Origin: Pyrocephalus nanus
Taxonomy: Eukaryota; Chordata; Aves; Passeriformes; Tyrannidae
Direction: 5' to 3'
NCBI GenBank assembly: GCA_038380795.1
Contig: CM076272.1
Location: 1,989,001-2,053,000, forward strand
DNA: 64,000 bases
The notes beneath the pieces were generated by a model. That model had not been told where the DNA came from, searched no databases, and was given only the letters and a program-made list of their open reading frames with translations. Both the position numbers and the translations under genes were made by a program. Shown here in pieces: positions 13,057 through 25,689 of the stretch; position 1 is the first letter of the stretch; each line of letters begins with the position of its first letter.

Positions 13057-16000
13057 GTAAGTATTCCAAAGGAATTTTAAGTTTGCAGTGAATATTGAAT
13101 TAATTTAGAGTAGAATTCTTCAGAGCTTTTGAGCTTCAGAGTCTCAGAAGTTTCATACCTTTAATTCATTGACTGTCCATGAGGTTTGTGCTTTCCTCTG
13201 GCTTGTTTTGGAGTGGTTCTGCTTCAGGAGCACAGGAAATGGCCTGTTCACATGCAAGCATTTCAGCAACTTCCCATTTTGTCCAAAGCTGTCCTCTGAA
13301 GTGTGCTTTTAACTGTTCCCCGTGGAGGAGAAATATTAACTCCACCGCTGTAAATTAAAATATGCAGCCTGATAAAAATCATCTCTGCTATTTTGATACC
13401 TGGCTGTCCTCACCAGGGCACAGGGGAGGGATGATGCTCCCCCTCTCTGCCTCTGAAGTCCAGAGGAGTGTAAAACAAAGACCTTTTCCCCCCGAATTGC
13501 AGGGACACGGCGGGCCAGGAGAGATTCCGCACCATCACCACAGCCTACTACAGAGGAGCCATGGTGAGTGTCCCCCTCCCAGTCACCAGGCACGACTGGT
13601 GCAACTGGTTTGCTCTCCTCGAGCCTGTATCCTGTGAGTCTGCAACTGCAGGCCTGGGTAACTGGGGCTTGAGGTGTGGGGAGTGAAGGTTGTGGTTTGG
13701 TTGGTTTGGGGTTTTTTTTTGTTTGTTTTTCCCCTCTTAAACCTGCTGGCGCTTTGTCTGGGCCTGTTTTGGTGATGAAACTTCAAGCCTTGTTGTCTTT
13801 TTTTCATACAATTAACAATTCAGCAGATGACAATAAAATTGCCAAGCTTTAATCAGACAGGTTTGGTGTTGGTTTTTTTTTTTAACCCCTTTAAACATTT
13901 GAAATGTGTGAAAAATGGGTAATGAATTATTTTCATATTAAAAGTGTGTTTCACTGAATTGCTTTTCCTTCAGCCAGTAAAGAAAGCAAACTCTGGGCTA
14001 GAAATACAATCACCTGCAACAGCTACTGTCACTTTTTTCTCCATTGTGAATGGCTTGAAGTCAAATAGCTGGCTCCAGGCTGTACCCTGTGTGGTACAAG
14101 CGCTTGTAATGGCTCCTCACGCTGTGATTTGAGATACTTTGTGTTGGGACACTGTTAAAACTTGCTGATTACGAGCTGTGCTGCTGTTACACGTTCTTAC
14201 TGTGGCAAAAGATGTTAAATAGTAATATTTGGGGTAAATTCCCAGCCATGGCATAATGCCTTGAAGAAGGATTATAGGTGAATAAGTCTTTATTTTGAAT
14301 TTCTTTGCGAATAGAATTAAACCTGCAACATACATCAAAAGTCAGGCAATAGTGCTGGCTCATCTAACTAGATTTTCCTAATCTTATTTAGGGAATTATG
14401 CTGGTGTATGACATCACAAATGAAAAGTCTTTTGACAACATAAAAAACTGGATAAGAAATATAGAGGAGGTAAGTGCTTCGTTCCATCCTAGGATTTCCC
14501 TGGGACAAAGCAGGATCAGGTAATTGTTCCCCCTCATTACAGTGGCCAACACTTGGCCAAGTTACTGTGCAGTGAATGCAGCAGTGCTTGTTAATGGGGC
14601 AAATATCATTTTGTTCATTTAAGGACAGAAGTTGTAAAAAACTGAAGTTTAAAAAGTAAGCAGGAGGTGTTTCAAAACTGCTCTTACTGTATGGCTTGTA
14701 TTGTTCCTTTTATATTTTGGGTGTGTCCAAGGCAGGGGAAGGAGCAGGATCTCAAGGTGTCCACCTCTCACTGGGATGATGAGAGAGATCTCTTATTTCA
14801 GTTTTCACTGGGTTCTGTGTGTCTGTCTGGAGAGTTGGGGATTTTTCCTTTGCTCTGGGCTGAGCTTCCTTCCTGCTGATTTACTGTAAATTCTGGGATG
14901 GGACACACTGCCAGGTGGGCATAGGTCCTTCTGGAGTTAGAGGAGAAAATTTTAGTGAAGCTGGAATTAGGGAACAGAATCTTAATGTTTGTTTTTCTTC
15001 AACATCAAATCCGTGGGCTTTTCTTCAGTATTTTCTTCAGCTCTTAAAATTCCTGTATTAGGGATCCCAATAGTGTCTGGGCTAAAAAAGTTCTCTTGCT
15101 GAAGTCTCTTTAAAGAGACTTTTATTACTAATCTGTTTTAAAAATACAAATGCATTCCATAATGACAGTCCAACCAAATCCCCCAGATGTCCAAGCACCA
15201 CTTGGAAGTAAAGTGTGTACAGTTCTGTTTCCAAAATAGCGAATCTGTGCAACCTGGTACAGAGCTCGTGGCACAAATTCGATCTGTAATGTAATCCAGG
15301 AGTATTTATTACAACCTATTTTAACAGTCATTGCTTGTTTCAAAACTCAGTCTCTCTCAGTAATGCCTTGACATTGGATAATTTCTTTAACACAAAACAG
15401 TGGTGGAGGAGTTTGACACAAAAGTTTCTTTCAAACAATGATGCACTTTGTTTCTGAGGGGTTACTTTTCCTTCTCCCAGCATGCCTCTTCAGATGTAGA
15501 AAGAATGATCCTGGGTAACAAGTGTGATATGAATGAAAAAAGACAAGTCTCCAAAGAAAAAGGGGAGAAGGTAAGATTTGATGACTTACCCCATTCACAA
15601 ACCCACTTCTCTTAGGATTTCAGCTCCTGCATGCTTGGTGTGTTCTAAGCACATGAGACATAACAGCTCTCAAATCTGTCCTTTCAGAAACTTTTACAGG
15701 GTGCCAGGGTTGGGGGTTTTTGTCTTGAAATAGCACTTGATTGTCTTCAGGGTTAAATAAACCTCATGGTACCGTTGTCCTGAGGGTAAGATCCTGCAAA
15801 GGATGTTGGCCTCTGCTGTGGCATGAAGTATTTTAGATCTCAGCATAAATTCTGTGTGTAGTTTGGTCATGTTCTGCTCAGTTCTCCTTACTCTTGTCAT
15901 GAGTGCTCTTATTAAAGCTTAAGTAATTAGTTGTTCTGCAGAACAGTCAGGTGAGTAAGAAGCCAATGAAATCTCTCCTGTGTGCAGCTGAAGTTGTGTA

Positions 16001-19000
16001 GTTGGCAGTAACAGAGCTGATGGAATGAGTGTGTAATTATCTGGCCCATAAATCCATATCAATAAAGATTCTGCCTCAATGTTCTTTCAGAGCCTAAGTA
16101 GGTATTTTTGTGAGAAATCAACCTGGTTTTTGTTTGTTTGTTTTGACTTTCTATGATGGCGTGGCCTGTTCTGATATTTTGTCTAATTGTTCAGTAACTT
16201 TAATGTTCTTGCAAGAGAAAAGCAGTGCTTGGTTTTGTTTCTCAAGCTTGCTGCAGCATCTGCTCTGTTAGGAACCTGCATGAAACATTCCTTTTACAAA
16301 GGACCTGCAAAACCACTGAAACACTTTAACCTCTCTTCCAGTTAGCAATTGATTATGGAATCAAATTTTTGGAGACAAGTGCAAAATCCAGCATAAACGT
16401 GGAAGAGGTAAGAGATGGGTGTTATGCTCAGGTGTTTTTTGAGTTCCTGCTGGGGGGCTCTGTGTGATCATCTGCTGGGCTTTCTGACCTCATCTGGGAC
16501 CTGAAGTCCCCACCTGTGCTCCTGGGTCACCAAGTTTTTTATATCTAGAGAGCCACTGTTACAATCCAAGTGTTCCTTGTTTTCTGGTAAGGTCTGGAAT
16601 TGTTTTTAAATAGGTGGTCACACAGTGGTTTACTGTTACTGTAGCAAACTGGAGATGTCTGTGCCTTGCTACTTCAATTTCAAGTCTTTTTGGACAGGGA
16701 ACAGGTGTAATTTTAGAGCAGTGCTTTGTGCAGGAAATTGGATTCAGGATTCTTTACTCTCAGGATAAAGAGCCTTCAGGTTAGTTCTAAATCCGTGCTG
16801 TGCAGATGAGACTGAAAATTTGCGAGTTAACCTGGAACACCAGGTCATAACTGATGTTAGAGGAGGAAGAAGACTTACAATACTATCTAGAGATTTGTAA
16901 TTTGTTTCCTGCAAATACATTCTGTGCTAAAAACAGCAGCTCCCTATTTATAAGAGCATAAGGAAATGGAATTGGAAGGAAGAGTTGGCTCAAGTCCATC
17001 CAGCCTGTCTTACTATAAATCACTTGTGGCATCTTGGGGAGGGAGGGGGGAGGATCATAACTGTATGAAGTGTGGACAAAAAATAGTTATATCTGAAGGC
17101 AGTTACATTAAGATTTATTCATCCAGTAAGGTAGACTTGTTCCTGAGTGTTGTTCCTGTACCTAATCCTTTAAGACCTTTCTATGGGATACCCTTTGAAA
17201 GTGCTCAAAACATGAAACTTAATTCTGATCACACTGCTGACAAGTTAACTGCAAACTGAATTAACTAAAATTAACTACAAACTGAAGCCACTGTTACTCT
17301 AAGCAACAGGAGGGCTGCCATGCCAGCCAGGCATAGTTTTTGGGATTTTGCAGGATGGTTGTTATCCAGGATAGTTGGAAGGGCCAGCCTTGCATCGTGC
17401 CCCATCTGGAGCAGCGTTTGAGCCCCTTTCGGTGTCCCTGTGGCTCCCACACCACACAGGAGGTGTGACCATGAGCAGCAATACCAGTGGTGGTGGATGG
17501 TTAAATCTCCTCATTAAAGCACCCATCTTCAGCTTGAGTTCCTCTGGAGGATCCACTCGGCCTCCCATGCCACACCTGCCATTTCATTTTTGCTCCTGCA
17601 GGTCGTTAAGTGCAGGGCAGTGCTTTGTGTTTACTCCAGATGATGTGGCTGCCTCAATATTTTCTTAAATTGCCACAGGAGTAGTGAAGAAGGCATTAAA
17701 AAGTGCAGCTGGTGCAGGCATTTGGCAATCACTGATGGTTTAGTCTGCTTTCCACCAAATGCTTCACTTGTGGGAAATTACGCAACCGTGACGTTCTTGT
17801 GATCAGAAATGAATTTATTTATTTATTGTGAGTTATTTGAGTTAAATGACTGTCTGGATATGTTCTGAACACAGTGAGAGGGGGAGTGATTACACTCTTT
17901 ACGTTCTGGAACTGCCCTTGGATTGTGAAAGTCTCCAGGTACCCTCAAGTCTTGCTTTTCCCTTCTTCTGGAGAATGCAGAATTTTTTTGCTGCAGAAGT
18001 TTTTTTCCTCCTTCATACACTGAAGTCTGAGATGCTGAGATTTGCCAGTCATTATTTATGGGGGGAGGGTTCTTTTTGTTTGTGGTTTGTTGTTGTTTTT
18101 TTTTAAATAAAAGTGTACTGGAAGCCTAAATAACCTTAGAGATAGCCCAGGAGCAAAGGTTTTGGAGGAGAGGTGCAAGCTGACCTTACTGAGAATCGCC
18201 AGGCATCCATCCTCCTCAAACCTCTCTGGGTTTCTGGTTGGGATGCACAGTGAAGTTTGGGGGGAATAAAAAGAGTGTTAGTACATGCAGCCTTCTCTTC
18301 AGCTGATTTTCCTTTCCCCCTCCAGAGGTATGCAATGGGAAAGTGTCTTCAGTTGCTTCAAAGATTGGCAGGATGGACTCAAATAATCAATGTTTTTTTC
18401 TTGTCAGGCATGTTTGTTGAGGTTTTAAGTTTGCAGATGTTGTGCAGAGAGTGTCCTGCAGCTCAGAGTGCCATCAGTGGGCTGCAGGACCCTGTGCTGT
18501 TAGTGCGTGTGGCTGTTCCAAACCTATCCTGTCCTTAATGTGTCTGGGCACTAACTCTTGTTTGTTTTGTCTTTATTTCCACTCCTCCCCAGGCGTTTTT
18601 CACACTTGCACGGGACATTATGACAAAGCTCAACAGAAAAATGGTTTGTATTTCCAATTAGCATACAGACTGCATCAGTGAGAGCACAGCTCTAATAACT
18701 GGCTGAGTAGCAGCTCTGCCAAAAGCTCCTGGGGATTGCAGTAGTTGCTAGATCAAATGTGAGCAAACAGTGATTTCTCACACCTTATCACACCCCAGGG
18801 CACAACTGGTCCTTATTTTGCATGAGCATTAACGTTGGGCAGCCTGGAACTGATGTGTTCCTCTGAAATGGAGTAGTGGGATCCTTGCTTTATTACACAG
18901 TGTCTCCTGAGCTAATATTGTTAGGGAAATGTTTTTAAAACAGACAGTTTGATCCGGGGAGTAAAACAGGGTGTGGGTAACCCAGGAGCTCGAGTTGCAA

Positions 19001-19205
19001 CAACCCTCTGCTCTGGTTATTGCCTCGCCAGGGTGGGAAGTGGGGAGGGAGTAGGAAAGCTGAACATGTTGTTTCCTGCATTTTATGATGTCGATGTTGT
19101 TTTCTCTTTCAGAATGACAACAGTTCATCGGGGGCAGGTGGGCCAGTAAAAATCACAGAAAATCGATCTAAGAAGAGCAGCTTCTTTCGATGCACGCTAC
19201 TTTGA
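12996..19205 (+). CDS. RAB8B: RAB8B, Rab-family small GTPase (exons 2-8; exon 1 off window)
   Basis: Rab8 is a membrane-anchored GTPase that directs vesicles from the trans-Golgi and recycling endosomes to the plasma membrane and cilium. Seven exons join with exact phase: 12996-13056, 13503-13563, 14392-14469, 15481-15570, 16342-16407, 18593-18643, 19113-19205. They sum to 500 nt. With a 124-nt exon 1 this gives 207 codons plus stop, the usual Rab8 length. Visible motifs are DTAGQE with Gln67, FRTITTAYY with Thr72 (the known LRRK2 site in Rab8), NKCD at 121-124, ETSAK at 149-153 and the prenylation tail ending CTLL. The C-terminal sequence ([10 protein letters not shown], then [10 protein letters not shown]) favours RAB8B over RAB8A. 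All introns in view are GT-AG. No lesions are seen. Confidence 0.97.
13503..13563 (+). CDS. RAB8B: RAB8B exon 3
   Basis: 61 nt encoding residues 63-82, including the DTAGQE G3 motif and the switch II segment [13 protein letters not shown]. The acceptor is CCCGAATTGCAG and the donor ATG/GTGAGT. Local GC content is higher than in neighbouring exons. Confidence 0.97.
14392..14469 (+). CDS. RAB8B: RAB8B exon 4
   Basis: 78 nt (26 codons, residues 83-108), beginning [19 protein letters not shown]. This is the RabF-like core beta strand and following helix. The acceptor is CTTATTTAG and the donor GAG/GTAAGT. Phase is 0/0. Confidence 0.97.
15481..15570 (+). CDS. RAB8B: RAB8B exon 5
   Basis: 90 nt (residues 109-138). 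It includes [19 protein letters not shown], with the guanine-specificity NKCD motif. The acceptor is CTTCTCCCAG and the donor AAG/GTAAGA. Confidence 0.97.
16342..16407 (+). CDS. RAB8B: RAB8B exon 6
   Basis: 66 nt (residues 139-160) reading [20 protein letters not shown] then EE, with the ETSAK G5 motif. The acceptor is CTCTTCCAG and the donor GAG/GTAAGA. Confidence 0.97.
18593..18643 (+). CDS. RAB8B: RAB8B exon 7
   Basis: 51 nt (residues 161-177) reading [17 protein letters not shown], the last helix of the G domain. The acceptor is CACTCCTCCCCAG. The donor ATG/GTTTGT is weaker than the others, but the phase and protein match leave little doubt. Confidence 0.96.
19113..19205 (+). CDS. RAB8B: RAB8B exon 8, hypervariable tail and stop
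   Basis: 93 nt including the TGA at 19203-19205 (residues 178-207). It encodes the hypervariable C terminus with a basic patch (NRSKK) and a final CTLL, the prenylation site that anchors the protein in membranes. The acceptor is TTTCTCTTTCAG. Confidence 0.97.
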   Translation, partial: NDNSSSGAGGPVKITENRSKKSSFFRCTLL

Positions 19206-22200
19206 TGAACTTCTAATGATAGACTGCAGCACACTTAGAACCTTTTCTGCTTCTTTGAAAGCACAGGGTCACAAAGCCTCAGAAATAATACCACCAAGCT
19301 GCTGCTGAGAGCTCCATTGAACGTAGACTGCGATACACAAAATACCGAGTGGATTTTGCTCACTAAGCCTATTGACCTGTCAGGCTCTTCTTTCTCAGAT
19401 ATGGAAGCTATGAAGTGGAGACACAAATGCAAGAGTTAACCTGTTTTCCTTTTTTTTACTTTCTGTTTTATTGCCTGTTGCGAAAGCTGCTATGTTTCTT
19501 TTAACTTTGCACATCCATATTGGCCTCTTACTGCCTGTTACAGCACAATCTTACATTTGTATTTGCACAGTTTGACTTGTAAGTAAATTCTTAACAGATT
19601 TGTGCAGGGTTTTCTTTCAGTTTTTAAACAAATGTATTCTCAAGCAGAAGAGCCAGGGGAAAAAAATTAAGTCTCGCTTCCATAATTTCTGTCCTTGTGT
19701 CCATGCAGTATGGATGTTGTCGCTCTAGTGATGGGAATTACTGTAACAATTGGCATTTAGCAATTTCCACGGATTTTGTTCTCTTAGATGCACAAATCTG
19801 TTCATGCAGAAGCTGTGGCTTCTGCTCTGAATGTAGTATGTTGCTTTTCTCTCTTTCCCAGACTTAGCAAAGCTGTGTTCTGAATTGCCAGTCACTGTCT
19901 GATTCACAGATGCACCTTTCAGTTATTTGAATAAACACAGTGTCCTTCCTCACTTAACTTCCCTTTGTTAGCTCAAACTGCACCTTTTTGTGTTTCTGAT
20001 GAGGAATTACACTCTGGAGTTGAAATCATCGGCACAAATTGGCCTCATTGCTATCACTTAAGTGGCTTGTGGAAGCTGAGTGCGTGAGTCTTGAGTAACC
20101 TCTTTTGGATTCACTTGTTCAGAAATGACTGCTCCTAAAGGTGACTTCCATTTCTACTGTAACTCTGAGGTAGTTGTTAATGTCTGTAATCACCCTTGAC
20201 AACAGGGGTGTCCCAAAGCAGCTTCCTGGGCGGTGTCTGAAGTGTTCCGAGCTTTGGCCCCGAGGGGCATTAGGGCTATACCGGACTCCTGGCTCTGCAG
20301 TTCGTGCTGAATGTGTGTCTGGTCTGCTCAAGCAGTTGTTTTTTCATCACTGGTCCAGTGACCTAGACTGTTAGAAGCAGAGGTGAAACATAGTTGCCTT
20401 TTTTTACTCAACTGAGCATTGTATAACCTAGTCTTTGTTCTACTACTTTTTTATTGTCTTCTGGACAAATTTCCTCGATGAGCAATTAAAAACAGGTGCT
20501 TTAGTTCTGTTGGTGTGCCAAACGTGGACCATTGTAAGCTTTAAGTGTCCAGCCTGGTTGCTGATGGGGGATAGGTGTGCTCTGTCACTGTCCAAGTCTG
20601 CTTCTGCTTCACTTCTTGGCTGGAGTTGTGAACAGTGAGTTGGTCGATACCAGGGATAACCACTTCATTTTGTTGTGTCAGGTGCTGGATCTGTCATCTC
20701 TGGGGCTGTTGGAATATTTTGGAAGGGAACAGGCCGGCAGTGTGAGATGTCAAGCTTCTGATTTGACAAGGTTTAACATGAGTAGCTGGTTCTGTGCAGT
20801 TTGAGTGGTTACTGACCTGTCCCCACGTGTAGTTTGCTAAAAGTAGTTACTGGAACTAGATGGTGGATCTCATAAACTGCTGTTGCTGCACTAGAACAGA
20901 GAAACCTTCATGGCAGCAAGGTTTAGTGGAAAAGCAAAGCAACCCTAACTGCTCTGTTGTCTACCCTTGATGTTTTTCTTGGACAGGCTAAAGCAGTTGT
21001 GTTTTCTGTATGGTTAAAAAAGTGCTTCTATACAGAAAGTGTTGTGACACCAATTATGAATGTTGTTTATTTTCAGTAATTTACCTCTGACTATATTTGG
21101 TGTCGTAATACTTTGATTTTTATCTCAGGGGTTGTCTGCAAACCAAAACTGACATGTTCTGTGTTTGGCACTGTTTACAGAATGCTTTGTATTGTTTTTT
21201 CCTGTCTTGGCTGTGTGGTTAAATGTCCATTCAGTTATTAGTCTCCATGAACTTCCCTTTGAAAGAGCCTGTAAGTAGTAGAGTCTATGAAGTGCTTCTT
21301 GAAGCAGCAGCGAATTGGGGTATCTGCTCTGTATGGGGGAGGGTGGGAGGGAGAAAAAAAACTTGCTATTTTCTTACATTTAGCTGTGCTAAACTGTACA
21401 TAAATGTGAGGTAAGACCATAGGAAATTCACTTTATGCATGAGAAAGTACTGCAGTAAATATTTCACTTTGCTTATTCTTCATGTACAGTTCATCTTTTT
21501 CTATCCGTAGAAGAATTTAATGCAATTTTGTTGTCATCTGCTGAAACTGAAGAATTCTAATTTGATGTGGTCTTATGGATAAGGTAAAAATGCAGCTTGC
21601 TTTCTTTCTTTGTGTTCTTGCCCCCACCCCACTCCTGCAGCAGTATTACATGGCTGAGTGGCTGCACTTTGCTAAGGTGGGGTCAGTGCAGACCCTCCCG
21701 TGTCCAGCCCGCCCTGCCTGACGTGGAATAAAGGGCTGTCCCTTGGCGTGGGCTCCGCTGGCTTGGACTGGGATGTTTGAGCTGTGTCTGCCTTTGGAGA
21801 GCATTTGCTGATGGTGGGATGTTCTGCCTGTGCATCAGGTGCTGGGTGTTCCAGGCTTTTCTAATACCACCGTGATTGTTCCGTGCAGTCTCCGTTGCTG
21901 CTTTGCTCAAGGCTATGTAATGTAAAGTTTTGAAGGAGTCTTAACTATACCTCAGTCACCCAGTCAGTTCTCTAATGCCCATTAGAACAAAAGTCATATA
22001 ATTATCACTCATTAAGCAGCAAATGTATTTCTGTTTCGTTCCAGAAATTGCCATTAACCTTTCAGGAAAGCAGACATTCTTTGGTGGATTTCAATAAAGC
22101 AAAAACGCTGCTTGTGCTTTGGAGTTTTAGGAAATCTTTCCCTCAGCCCCTTGTCTGTGCACTGTATCTCAACCAACATTTTTTTCTAAATGGTTTTAAA

Positions 22201-23245
22201 AAAAAAAGCCAAGTGCAAAACAAACTGGTCTCAGTGCTTTGCAGTTTTAGCTTTCGGTCTGTGCTCGGCAAAACATGCACAGGAGGTTTTTGTTGAGTGT
22301 ATATAGAATATTTTATTTACTTATTGTCTGGGAGTTCTATTATTGCTAAAGCTTAAACCACTCATGGAACTTAATGCAGCTCACTTTTCTCTTTGGGGGA
22401 CAGTCTTAAAAGTGCTGAGTGACCTTTCAGACCCGTAGTTCTTTTTGCAGAAAGTATTTCCCACTGTAAGTACCTTTCCCATAACTCGTCTGCTGAAGTC
22501 AAGTGAATTTCGTGGATCATTCTCACAAGTGAATTAAAGGAGTCTTGAATGTACATATCACATTAAAGTATTGTGAATGCATAACGATTTGAAAGTACAT
22601 GAATAATATGTAAAATGCCTAAATGTGTTATTTGTGAAAATGCATCTGTTATTTGGTTATCTGTTGATGTAATGGAATTTTTGCAATGTTAAAAACTTGT
22701 TAAGGATTGGTCTGTAGGTGATAATAGGTCTCTTTTCTCCTCCATTCACTGAACTTGCTTATACCATTCTCATTCTTATAAATAAAAAACATACTTCTTT
22801 CTTCCAAAAAAGCAGGATTTACACTGATTTTTCTTGTTTCTGGTGAATTTAACTATTTTAGTGCATTCCTATGGCCTTACGGACATTTTTGCAAATAAAA
22901 CTTCAATTACTGTTATTTTAATGCTATATAGCCACTAAATTGAGAATAAAAAGTATAGTCCTTGAGAAAACGCTTAATTTTGAAATAGAAGTGTTCTACT
23001 GTGTGTTTTTAAGCACATTTTACCTCTGATATAAAGGTGTAATGTGAAAAGCTCCTGCAGATAAAAGTGAACTTGTCATGTGGTTAACTTGTAAACCTAA
23101 CCATTAATTGTGTATTGATGTATATAGACAAAAAAACCCCAAACCCATCCCCTAAAAAACCCTTCATAGTCCAATAGTTTTATTATTTCATGTGAACTTT
23201 TTTACAACGTGTGTCTCAAATAAAAGTTACGTAATGAAAAGCACT
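19206..23245 (+). other. RAB8B: RAB8B 3' untranslated region (inferred extent)
   Basis: The sequence after the stop codon is AT-rich and U-rich, without repeats or another gene. It has AATAAA hexamers at 19930, 21727, 22093, 22781, 22894, 22945 and 23219. The dense cluster at 22.78-23.22 kb is the likeliest distal cleavage region, which would give a UTR of about 4 kb. The extent is inferred from hexamers only. A proximal form ending near 19.95 kb is also possible. Confidence 0.55.
22781..23224 (+). promoter_or_regulatory. RAB8B: Cluster of polyadenylation hexamers
   Basis: AATAAA occurs at 22781-22786, 22894-22899, 22945-22950 and 23219-23224, all on the RAB8B sense strand. Which one is used cannot be told from sequence alone. 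Confidence 0.45.
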
Positions 23246-24943
23246 TGAAGTATTTGGTATGAAATATTCCACGTAGTTTTTGTACAGTTGGCATCTCCAT
23301 TTTGGATACCTTTGTTGTGGAAAGGTGACCAGCTGAGCTGCATCTGTAAAGTTTGGCTCAACTAGTGATAAACCAACAAGGGGTTTTTAAGGCTTTGCTT
23401 GTTCCTAAACTTGATTATTCTTTAGAGTTGTCCTGAAAAATCCCTTATTCCTGTAGTGATTGCTTAAGTCTGTTGTTTTGATGACTTTCAGTTTCATAAG
23501 AAACCATTTTTCCAGGCATTTCGTGTTGTGAAATACCCTTTAAAGTCATTTCTGGGCAGTGACCACAAAGGTGTCATGAGACACAATCTCCAATTTGATT
23601 AAGAATTACCTACTGAACTAAGCTGTTGTTAACATTTTCTGTTTTGATATTGCTTTAAATGAGCACCAAGTGAAAGGTATGACTGAAGTAACCTGAGGCA
23701 CAAGTAGCATGAATCAATACATCAAATATTGTTTGTCCAGCTTCCCTCAACACTGAATATCGAGGGATTGGACAAATATTTGTTAGCTGTTGGTAAAGTT
23801 ACTGTGGTTTGGCAGTAGCTGCAATTTGGTACCAAAATCAGCCAGCGTAAGGAAAGAATGGTTTTGTCTGCCCAGGACAGAAGCAGAGTAGTATCTGAGA
23901 CACCCAAGTGGGCACCCTGAGTGGGAAACACGTGGATGGCAAAGAGTTTCTGAACTGTGTTCTTCCTACATGTTCCTCTAATAAGCTGCATTTACCTAAA
24001 AGGACATGCTTTCTCTTTACCCTAAGCAGCAGAAAGCTGGAGTTGCGTTCTTGTTACACCCCACTATTTCTTGCTTTTGGTTGGGTTGGTTGGTGTGTTC
24101 AGACTGCTTCAGGCGGACAAGTTTGCTGCGTTAGGACCAGTTTTTAAACATTATCTTGCCTGATCTGAACTGCATTCAGATGCTCAGCAGCCCTTGGGTT
24201 CTCACAGCAGTTAGTGACATTTTAAGTACATTTGCATTCTGCATTTGTTAAAAGGAAATAGCAGGCATACTTACACTGCATAAAAATGGTGATTTATTAC
24301 AGTTCCTGGGTCTATTTTTGGTTGCAGACTAGCAATTACGATAAAATACTGCACACTTGTAGATCAGAGGCGAGTTGTTGGTACACATGTAGAATGTATC
24401 CAGCTTTAAATGGCCTGTTTCATAAAATACTCTTTTGCCAGCTTGGCTTTTTAGAGTTCTGGAATTATACCAAAGTCATCAATACAAGATTTCAAAATAC
24501 TTTTTGTTTAGAAAGATTCTAATCTTCAAGACATACGGAAATGCAGCTTTTATCTTGTGCAAGGTTATTCCTGCCGTGGAGGTTTAAAGAAAGGGCATGG
24601 CATGGAATGCAAAACGTACTGAAAAGTTGGAGCGCTCTTTTGGATGTGTTGTAGTTGCTTCAGACATTTTTTACTGTCTTCAGCAGAGCACATCAGCAGT
24701 AAGCTGCTGCTGTGAACAAATGCTCCACAAACTCCTGTGAGCACATCTTCAGTACGTATTGTTCGTTTGGTTTGTGAAAGGAAAGTTTAGAGGAGGATAT
24801 GAACATTTTCCCCATCTGAGGAACTGACAGGTTTAATGAATTGGGGAAAATGTGTATAACTTAAACACTGCTGCTGAATACATTGTACTGCCTTCAAGGC
24901 GACCAAGAACTGTAAACATTCACTAATTTCACCCTACTTAGTC
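23246..24943. other. Intergenic stretch, nothing recognised
   Basis: AT-rich unique sequence after the last RAB8B polyadenylation hexamers. Open frames are short and have no recognisable domain or splice context. No mobile-element signature is seen. Confidence 0.6.
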
Positions 24944-25303
24944 TTAATTACCTTCCTCGAGTAGATGACTGAGATGACTTGCTGCTGTTGTGACTTTTTC
25001 TGCTTGTGCCACCACTTCAAAGGCATGTCCGTGACACAGCCCTGACTGGTGGCCCAGGGCCTTGTGTTGGGCACTGGTGTCTCGGACAGGTGGGCTTGTT
25101 TCAAAATGGGGTTTGATTTCTCTGTGGGATGTTACCCTCGTGCTCACTGACCTTTCTGCCCTGGTTTAACACCTCTGCAGAGCAGCACGAAGAGGTGATG
25201 CTGCTATGACACACCTTGGCCAGCAGCTGGTAGGACTGAGGGCTGGCACTTCTCAGTTGCATCCTTATTTCCAGACATACTTCTGTATGCAGTGTGCTCA
25301 TCT
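24944..25303 (-). other. Exon-like open segments on the - strand, unidentified
   Basis: On the - strand a pyrimidine-rich acceptor (TTTAACTTTTCTTTGCAG) is followed at 25301 by 29 open codons beginning MSTLHTEVCLEIRMQLRSA. They end at 25215 in AAG/GTGTGT, a usable donor. Further left, an open frame covers 25147-24944 in a different frame. It contains HGHAFEVVAQAEKVTTAASH, and a possible donor AAG/GTAATT lies near 24951. I do not recognise the protein. It could be part of an antisense or divergent gene running left from the CpG-rich block at 26 kb, a decayed gene, or chance. Confidence 0.3.
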
Positions 25304-25689
25304 GCAAAGAAAAGTTAAATGTTTATTTTCATGTTGATCCTTATTATACTTTTTTTTTTTTCCCTCTCCAGGCACCATAGGAACTAACTAGCTCTGGTAT
25401 GTGTTCTAGATGAAGGACAGAACTTCTCTAGGAAGGCTGAACAAGTTCTGTCCCTGTCTGATGCTGCCAAACGCTGCTTCTGAGCTTCCTCACCCAACAC
25501 GCAGTGACTTTGTAAACTTCACATTTATGCGCTGAACCAATAAAACACAGGGAAAAGGCAACCGCATATCTTAAATACTGTTTGTGTGTAGTTTTCCTGA
25601 ACAGCACTGGTAAGTGTACCTGAAATTGGGGCACCGCTGGGGCTACTCCCTCAGTCTGAGGGGAGGAACAAACCCTGGAGCCCTTTCCC

